A stretch of DNA of 64,000 nucleotides from positions 372,001-436,000 of the forward strand of contig CAVOTI010000003.1 in NCBI GenBank assembly GCA_963699105.1, written 5' to 3'. A program made the position numbers and the translations under genes. Positions within the stretch are counted from its first letter, which is position 1. Each line of letters begins with the position of its first letter. The DNA comes from Bog-756 sp963699105 (GTDB lineage: Bacteria; Actinomycetota; Acidimicrobiia; Acidimicrobiales; RAAP-2). Positions 58,938-64,000 of the stretch are shown piece after piece. The notes under the pieces are model-generated. The model was given only the letters and a program-made list of their open reading frames with translations, had not been told where the DNA came from and ran no database searches.

Positions 58938-61124
58938 ATGCCCGCAACAGCCGACGGATTCTCTCCACGAATCGTTGACAGCCTCGTTGACGCCATGGTG
59001 ATCGTCGAGGACAGTGGTCGTGTCATCTATGCCAATCCGGCGCTCCAGCGCCTGTTGGGGCACCGGGTCGACCGTCTGTTCGGTATGCCATTCGCCGACT
59101 TCCTCCCCGAGCACGTGCGCCACCAGTATTCGGCCGAATTCCTGCGGTGGATGAAGATGGATCCGCCACCCCGCAGCCCTGGTCCCATGCGCATCGCCTT
59201 ACTCCACGCTGACGGCTCGGAGATGCCGGTGGATGTCGCCACCTTCTTGGTGGCTCCGGAGCACGGACCTCGCTTGGTGATCGCCGCCCTGTGGGATGTG
59301 CGGCTTCGCATCGACGTAGACCGGTTCCAACGTGTCGCCGATGAACTGACGGCCTTCCTGGCCGAGGCTTCGGGGGACAGCGGAGAGGTGGTCACCGAGC
59401 TGTTGGGGGTCATTGCCAGCAGTCTCGACTTCGATGCCGCAACCGCCTGGCGTTGGGACAGTGGAGAGGGACTCCTTTCCTGTGAGCACGCCTGGCAGCA
59501 CGGATCGTGCGATGCCCTGCTCAAGGCGTCATTGGGAATGACTGTCCGACCCGGCGAGGGACTCGCCGGTCTGGTGGCCGATTCCAACAGTCCGCAATGG
59601 TTCGGCGACCTGGTGCAGTCGCCTCACCTCCGTCGCCACGATGCCATCTTGGAGGACGGCCTGAACAGTGGGTTCATCTTTCCGGTCCGCACCAACGATC
59701 ACCTGGTAGGTGTGGTCGAGCTGTTCAGCAAGACCAGAGCACGACCGGACAGGGCCCTGTTCGGCGCGGTGGCCGAGATCGGGTCCCGCCTCGGAGCCTT
59801 CATCGAGCGTCTCGAGCTGGAGACCGAGCGGAACAACCTCCTGGTCCAGCTGGAGAGCACTCGCGAGGAGCTGGCCTTCCTGCTGCAGGCCAATGTGGCT
59901 CTGGTGCAGGCCCGGAGCTTCGAAGAAACCGTGCGGCGACTGGGGGAGATTGCCGTACCGGCGCTCGGGGACATCTGTCTCATCGATGTCGTCGGGGCCG
60001 ACGGGACGCTCGAACGACTGGTGGCGCGCCATTCCGACCCTGATCTGCAACCTCTCACAGACGGGCTGCTCGGTCATCCTCCCGACCTGGCTGGTTCCCA
60101 CCCGGCTGCGTTGGCCGTCCGTAGCCAGGAGCCGCAATGGTCGGCGGCCATGGCCCCTGACTTCATGACCAACACGACCCAGGGTCAAGGCCACTTCGAG
60201 CTCACCCAGACCTTGGGTTTCCGATCCTTCGCCTCCGTGCCGTTGATCGCCAGCGGCGAATCGATCGGGGCCTTGACCGTCGTCACCACGGACCAGAGCC
60301 GGTCATTCGGCGACCGAGAGCTGCACCTCGCACAGAACCTGGCTCGTCAGGTGGCCCAGGCGGTTGAACGGGCCCGATCCTTTGACGAACAGTCCACCAT
60401 CGCCCGAAATCTGCAGGCCAGCCTGCTGCCCTCGGTGCCGTCGGACACCGGCAACGTCGAAGTGGCGGTGCGCTACGAGGCCTGTGCACGCGGTGCCCAG
60501 GTGGGTGGCGACTTCTATGACGTCGTTCCCCTGGGCAATCACCGGCTCGCCCTGATCATCGGGGATGTCGAAGGCCATGACATGACGGCGGCGACGATCA
60601 TGGGGCAGTTGAGAAGCGCCATTCGGGCCTATCTGTTGATCGCCGATGATCCCGGGGAGGTTCTTCGTCTGGTCGACAGCTTCCAGGCGGCCCAGGAGGC
60701 AGGCCGCTTCGCCACGGCGATCGTCGCCGTCCTCGACACGGCATCTGGAGAGCTCGCCGTAGCCTCGGCCGGACATCCGGCGCCGGTGATCCAACGGCCG
60801 GGCCGGCCGCTTGCCTCCTTGGACCTGAGGCCAGGGCCGCCACTGGGGATCGGCCCCGGGACCGAGCGCTATCCCGTGACTTCGACCAGCCTGCTGGTCT
60901 CTGACGTGATCGCCTTCTATACGGACGGCCTCGTCGATGTCGGACAGGCCAGTTCCGATGTCCGAATGGACCGACTGGCTCAAGCACTGTCGGCTTCTGG
61001 ATCCCGATCCAGCGACGAGATCGCCGAGACGGTGATGATCCGACTCAAAGAAGTCGACCAGCTCATTGATGACGGTGCCCTGCTGGTCGTGAAGTGCACC
61101 GGGACGACGACCGGCCCGACCTGA
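58938..61124 (+). CDS. PAS-GAF-GAF-PP2C (RsbU/SpoIIE-type) phosphatase
   Basis: The 728-residue protein carries a PAS domain (about 10-115: LVDAMVIVEDSGRVIYANPA), GAF 1 (about 150-290: ASSLDFDAATAWRWDSGEGL), GAF 2 (about 310-480: QANVALVQARSFEETVRRLG) and a C-terminal PP2C/SpoIIE phosphatase (about 490-728) with ARNLQASLLPSVPSDTGN, AQVGGDFYDVVPLGNHRLAL, IIGDVEGHDMTAATIMGQLR and IAFYTDGLVD. The metal-binding Asp residues in GGDFYD, GDVEGHD and TDGL are present. It would dephosphorylate the STAS antagonist 560 bp downstream in response to its sensor domains. ATG 58938 follows GGAG. Confidence 0.88.
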   Translation: MPATADGFSPRIVDSLVDAMVIVEDSGRVIYANPALQRLLGHRVDRLFGMPFADFLPEHVRHQYSAEFLRWMKMDPPPRSPGPMRIALLHADGSEMPVDVATFLVAPEHGPRLVIAALWDVRLRIDVDRFQRVADELTAFLAEASGDSGEVVTELLGVIASSLDFDAATAWRWDSGEGLLSCEHAWQHGSCDALLKASLGMTVRPGEGLAGLVADSNSPQWFGDLVQSPHLRRHDAILEDGLNSGFIFPVRTNDHLVGVVELFSKTRARPDRALFGAVAEIGSRLGAFIERLELETERNNLLVQLESTREELAFLLQANVALVQARSFEETVRRLGEIAVPALGDICLIDVVGADGTLERLVARHSDPDLQPLTDGLLGHPPDLAGSHPAALAVRSQEPQWSAAMAPDFMTNTTQGQGHFELTQTLGFRSFASVPLIASGESIGALTVVTTDQSRSFGDRELHLAQNLARQVAQAVERARSFDEQSTIARNLQASLLPSVPSDTGNVEVAVRYEACARGAQVGGDFYDVVPLGNHRLALIIGDVEGHDMTAATIMGQLRSAIRAYLLIADDPGEVLRLVDSFQAAQEAGRFATAIVAVLDTASGELAVASAGHPAPVIQRPGRPLASLDLRPGPPLGIGPGTERYPVTSTSLLVSDVIAFYTDGLVDVGQASSDVRMDRLAQALSASGSRSSDEIAETVMIRLKEVDQLIDDGALLVVKCTGTTTGPT

Positions 61125-61687
61125 GGAGGTTGCGGGCAGGATTCTCGTCGGATGCAGCAGTAGGCCCAGGGGCCGGAGTCCTGCACTGACGCCTTTGGAC
61201 TCCCGAGGATGAGCCTGATCGATTCGTCCTCCGGCCACGGTGGCGGGCCCGAGTTCACCGGCCGGCCCACAAACATGGCATTCTTTCGACGTTGCCGTCA
61301 CCTCTTTCTGTCCGAGGAGAGAGCCTGGGAGCACCCACCTGCTATGCCCGAGAAAACATTCCATTCGCCGAGGTCGAGGAGATCGTGGCAATCGCGGCTG
61401 GCCGGGCGGCCATCGTCCTGGTCAGGGCCCAGGGGTAGCAAGATGCTGGCGCCTGGGCGAAAGCCCCTCCCGAATCATCGGACCGCCCGGAACGATCGAC
61501 CATGTTGCCGGCATCGTCATGGCCCGGGACGGGCCCACTCCCGAGGATGCATTTTCAGATTCTCGTCGGGGCGTCCCGGCGGAAGAATCGGAAACTGCGA
61601 GAAAACAGCGAGAGATCATCGAGGGCACCGGATGTCTAGTAGAACAAACGATTCCGTTGCGTCACCAGAGGAGGGAAAAGAGCCAGC
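61125..61687. other. No supported gene between phosphatase and STAS genes
   Basis: Open frames on both strands here are arginine/serine-rich and show no conserved motif. The DNA probably carries the promoter of the STAS gene and perhaps decayed coding sequence. Relatively A/T-rich patches occur near 61600-61680, ending in the GAGGG ribosome site before 61688. Confidence 0.4.
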
Positions 61688-62011
61688 ATGTCTTCGGAAC
61701 CGTTCTCTGTCGACCTACGTCAGGTGAGGGATGTGCACGTAGTGACCCTGGCCGGCGAGCTGGATCTCGCCACCGGCCAGGGGTTGCCCGACGTGTTGGC
61801 CGATGTCGCTGGGCCAACGGTCGTGGTGGACCTGGCCAGCTTGACCTTCATCGACAGCTCGGGAATCGGTGCCCTGGCCCGAGCACGACAGCGGATCAGC
61901 GCCCGGGGCTCTTCGATGATCCTGAGCCGCCCTCAGCCCCGTGTGGCCAAGACGCTGGAGATCATGGGACTGGCCAACTGGATCACCCCGTGGTCCGATG
62001 AGTGGGAATAG
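61688..62011 (+). CDS. STAS-domain anti-sigma factor antagonist
   Basis: The 107-residue protein is a single STAS domain: VRDVHVVTLAGELDLATGQG and VVVDLASLTFIDSSGIGALA, in which DSSG holds the phosphorylatable serine of SpoIIAA/RsbV-type antagonists. When dephosphorylated by a PP2C phosphatase it would bind the kinase/anti-sigma. Both candidate partners flank it (58938-61124 and 62048-62395). Confidence 0.92.
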   Translation: MSSEPFSVDLRQVRDVHVVTLAGELDLATGQGLPDVLADVAGPTVVVDLASLTFIDSSGIGALARARQRISARGSSMILSRPQPRVAKTLEIMGLANWITPWSDEWE

Positions 62012-62047
62012 GCCGCTGGCAGACCTGACCGACGGTCCGGTCCGTCT

Positions 62048-62395
62048 TCAACCGAACGTCGCCCACACCGTCTTCCCCGAGCTGTTCTCGTGGACGCCCC
62101 AGGTGCTGGCCAACGAGGCGACGATGGGCAAGCCCCGACCGTGAAGAGCGAATTGGCCATGCGGGAGCTCCGTGAGTTGGTCGTGACTGAAGTCACTGAC
62201 CTGCACCCGTACGTGCTGGGAGGCGACGACCAGCTCCAACTGGCCCCCATTGGGAGTGTGCAAGATCACATTGGTCACGAGCTCACTCGTGACCAGCACC
62301 ACCCGTTCCCGCAACTCGTTCGGGTGGGTTCGGAGGCCCCGGTCGACGAAATTCCTGCACTCGGCGACACACTCCTGGTCTTTGGTGAAGCGCAT
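62048..62395 (-). CDS. ATP-binding anti-sigma/serine kinase (RsbW-like)
   Basis: A protein of about 115 residues or a little longer carries a GHKL-type HATPase_c fold: VAECRNFVDRGLRTHPNELR, the N box VTSELVTNVILHT, G1-like VQVSDFSHDQLTEL and G2 GRGLPIVASLASTWGV. This short form is the actinobacterial RsbW/SpoIIAB-like kinase. ATG 62395 or GTG 62404; the frame is open to 62530. It faces the STAS gene, so the two are convergent rather than in the usual operon. No sigma factor gene is adjacent. Confidence 0.8.
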   Translation of the reverse strand: MRFTKDQECVAECRNFVDRGLRTHPNELRERVVLVTSELVTNVILHTPNGGQLELVVASQHVRVQVSDFSHDQLTELPHGQFALHGRGLPIVASLASTWGVHENSSGKTVWATFG

Positions 62396-62978
62396 CCTAG
62401 CCACGAGACCTCCGCACGGAGCACTCAGCCGAGGGTCCCGCTCAGCCGGCGCGCCGTCATTCCAACCGATCCTGTTATGCCCACGATCTGGGATCCCACT
62501 CCGAATACTTTGAAGGGCCGGACGCCACACTATTCAGTCCCCGTCGATCGGTCAGTCCCGCGGCAGTCGGAGATGAGCGGTCTCGGTTCCCGCCGATATG
62601 GCCTGGGCCGCACCGCTGGATCACCGGTTCCGGCACCGCCCGGCGCTCCGGTCACGGTGAGCCGGCGGTTCGCCCCTCTGCTCTGCAGGAGTTTTGCCTC
62701 TCTACTTTGCAGGAATTGGGTAGCCGGTATCGACCGGTCCCCAATCCGGGAGGAGACAAGCGTCGAAGGGTGAATGGGGCCGGTGTGAGACGAAGAGCAC
62801 GTGATGACGCTTCGCACAATGGAGGAAAGCGGTAGTTCGTCAGCTAGACGGCTCCCCCTTCCCGAAGCGCCGGTCGCCCATCAGGGAGCCGGACTGATAC
62901 GACTCTGCCCCTCGGGCGGCCCCGCCACTCAAGACCTCCGTCGGAGCAATGAGCTCGACGGACCGGTCTCCCGTGTGA
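62396..62978. other. Intergenic; short direct repeat
   Basis: No convincing gene. CTCTGCTCTGCAGGAGTTTT-like and CTCTACTTTGCAGGAATT-like sequences (about 62676-62717) form an imperfect direct repeat of about 18 bp. The left part contains the upstream region of the kinase gene. Confidence 0.4.
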
Positions 62979-63650
62979 TCAGCCGAGGGTGGCGGCGTTC
63001 CCGCTCAACGGGCTCACCAAGGTGAGGCCTTTGAGGCCCTTCTTCGATGCGCAGTTGGTGAGCAGACTAGCCCCTGAGCCGGTGCCGGTGGATCCGGAGA
63101 TGGCATCATTGGCCCCCGAATTCGAGCCTCCGAAGGGACCGGTGGCGCTGGCTCCGTCGATGGTGAAGTTGACCGAATCGCTGGAGGCATCGAGGGTCAG
63201 CGTGGCCGAGGAGGCGGTGATCACGGTGGAGGCCGCCGTCAGCTTGGGCGAGGACCTCCACTTGATGGACACGGATCCCGTCACGGCAATGGGCTCGCCC
63301 GAGCTTCCCCCGCACTTGTGGTAGCTCGAGGGATTGGTGAGGGAGCCCGTCAGCTTGCCGGTGGACACCGTCACCGCTGTCCCGTCTCCGTTGTCCACCG
63401 TGCAGCCCGTGACCGTTCCCTTGAGGGTGTCGGTGGCCGGGCTGGGCGTTGTCGTACCGCTCGTCGTCTCGGCCGTCGAGAACTTGACCGAACCGGAGAA
63501 TCCACTACAGGTGGCGGTGTAGTTGGTCGCATCGACCTTGGGCGCACCGGCGCCGGCTGTTCCCGCGGTGGCGGCGATCACTCCCAGCGGCACCACGGCC
63601 GCCAAGAGGATCGGCAGCAGCCGGCTTGAGGACCTGTTGGCGTGGAACAC
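62979..63650 (-). CDS. Secreted beta-rich protein of unknown function
   Basis: The 223-residue protein starts at GTG, after AGGGCAGG. A Sec signal peptide (LLPILLAAVVPLGVIAATAG, cleavage near AGAGA) precedes an exported domain made of Ser/Thr/Gly-rich strands with cysteines in TATCSGFSGSVKF, VTGCTVDNGDG, YHKCGGSSG and LTNCASKKG. The repeated GSxT strands recall the small secreted protein at 2308-2757. A promoter is visible at 63700-63729. Many Acidimicrobiia-like genomes encode such proteins, and none has a known role. Confidence 0.75.
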   Translation of the reverse strand: MFHANRSSSRLLPILLAAVVPLGVIAATAGTAGAGAPKVDATNYTATCSGFSGSVKFSTAETTSGTTTPSPATDTLKGTVTGCTVDNGDGTAVTVSTGKLTGSLTNPSSYHKCGGSSGEPIAVTGSVSIKWRSSPKLTAASTVITASSATLTLDASSDSVNFTIDGASATGPFGGSNSGANDAISGSTGTGSGASLLTNCASKKGLKGLTLVSPLSGNAATLG

Positions 63651-63699
63651 GGAATCCTGCCCTTCGTTCAGACGTCCACCGCTCGGGCGGGCGGCCCAG

Positions 63700-63729
63700 A
63701 GTTAACACCCTGGTGTTCCCATAGGTCAA
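63700..63729 (-). promoter_or_regulatory. Sigma-70-type promoter of the secreted-protein gene
   Basis: On the minus strand, TTGACC (63724-63729) and TTAACT (63700-63705) are separated by 18 bases. The -10 is about 50 bases before the GTG at 63650, leaving a short leader with the AGGGCAGG ribosome site. Confidence 0.55.
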
Positions 63730-63796
63730 ATAGGATACAGCCCCGGTCGCCGGTCCGGGTGGGGGCCGGCTCGACGCCGGCCGGCGCTGTTTCCGC

Positions 63797-64000
63797 TCAC
63801 CGAGCTTCGGTGGGGAGCGGGTGGGCTTCGGCCGCCGCGGCGTCGGCGGCGTCGTCGGCGTCGGTCGCCTCGGTGGCGTCGGCGGCGTCGGTGATCGGCT
63901 GCCCCGGATGCACGTTGATGAGCACTGCGGCCAACAGGGCGGCAAGGAGGAAGATCCCCGCCGCCCAGGCGCTGGCCGTGGCATAGCCGTGCACGGTGGC
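63797..64000 (-). CDS. C-terminal end of a probable MFS transporter (partial)
   Basis: The frame is open to the window edge. About 68 residues are visible: a hydrophobic final helix (HGYATASAWAAGIFLLAALL, then AAVLINVHPG) and an Ala/Asp-rich hydrophilic tail (DAADATEATDADDAADAAAA). The HGYxxAxxWAAGIF pattern is the last-helix signature of DHA2-type drug exporters. The start lies beyond position 64000. Confidence 0.6.
   Translation of the reverse strand, partial: ATVHGYATASAWAAGIFLLAALLAAVLINVHPGQPITDAADATEATDADDAADAAAAEAHPLPTEAR

Noticed and set aside
61209..61727. 172-codon frame before the STAS gene
   Set aside because: Arg/Ser/His-rich, no ribosome site, overlaps the STAS start in another frame.
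62631..62730. Short imperfect repeats as an RNA gene
   Set aside because: The repeats are too few and imperfect, and no stable conserved structure could be drawn.

Overview
The window is high-GC DNA with short intergenic gaps, many GTG/TTG starts and frequent ATGA/GTGA overlaps. Its gene content is actinobacterial: a SigE-type ECF sigma factor, a DUF222-HNH endonuclease, a ClpX-type zinc-finger/HTH protein, an F420/PPOX-type oxidoreductase, a DrrA/DrrB-like exporter, an LPxTG-like surface protein and CIRCE-controlled groEL. An actinobacterium, most likely of the Acidimicrobiia, fits best. The class is inferred from protein resemblance, not from a marker search.

Layout. 1-4.1 kb looks like an accessory remnant: a decayed tyrosine integrase, small secreted or hypothetical proteins, and a divergent small-protein/HTH pair around a long palindrome. 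4.2-8.8 kb holds housekeeping and hypothetical genes: an MmcQ/YjbR gene stopped by an in-frame TAG, an alpha/beta hydrolase, an inositol-phosphatase-like enzyme, and an HTH/membrane pair with its operator. 8.8-13.0 kb has a sigma factor coupled to a membrane PASTA protein, then a methyltransferase/dioxygenase pair and a secreted protein. 13.4-15.6 kb holds two conserved genes broken by clustered indels. 15.7-19.4 kb has an MFS exporter with a MarR regulator and a SoxR gene facing a PPOX/questin-oxidase operon across a textbook SoxR box. 19.6-23.5 kb holds surface, membrane and small genes. 23.75-26.59 kb contains two complete insertion sequences, IS66-like and IS30-like, 45 bp apart, each with terminal repeats and a target duplication.

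26.9-39.5 kb is a cyclic-di-GMP signalling island. It has one EAL protein, two GGDEF-EAL proteins, one PAS-GGDEF protein and two paralogous LuxR regulators whose receiver domains have lost the phosphorylation residues, arranged around an NMT1-type ABC transporter. 39.8-41.6 kb is groEL with a perfect CIRCE element and a strong terminator. 41.6-43.4 kb is an overlapping run of a chlorite-dismutase-family protein, LarE and a lone NIL-domain protein. LarC and LarB, the rest of the nickel-pincer cofactor pathway, lie at 48.9-51.2 kb. Between them are frameshifted NUDIX and GNAT genes, an NAD-dependent epimerase with its divergent TetR, an FKBP lipoprotein and a DUF222-HNH protein. 51.2-58.6 kb has pheA, tRNA-Ser(UGA), prs, a membrane protein, a DrrAB-like exporter with a TetR and triple operator, and an aminotransferase. 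58.9-62.4 kb is a partner-switching module: a PAS-GAF-GAF-PP2C phosphatase, a STAS antagonist and an ATP-binding kinase. The window closes with a secreted protein and the C-terminal end of a probable MFS transporter.

Caution. About ten genes carry single-base indels although the sequence on both sides of the break stays well conserved, and at least two lie in G runs. Some of these breaks are probably sequencing or assembly errors rather than true pseudogenes.
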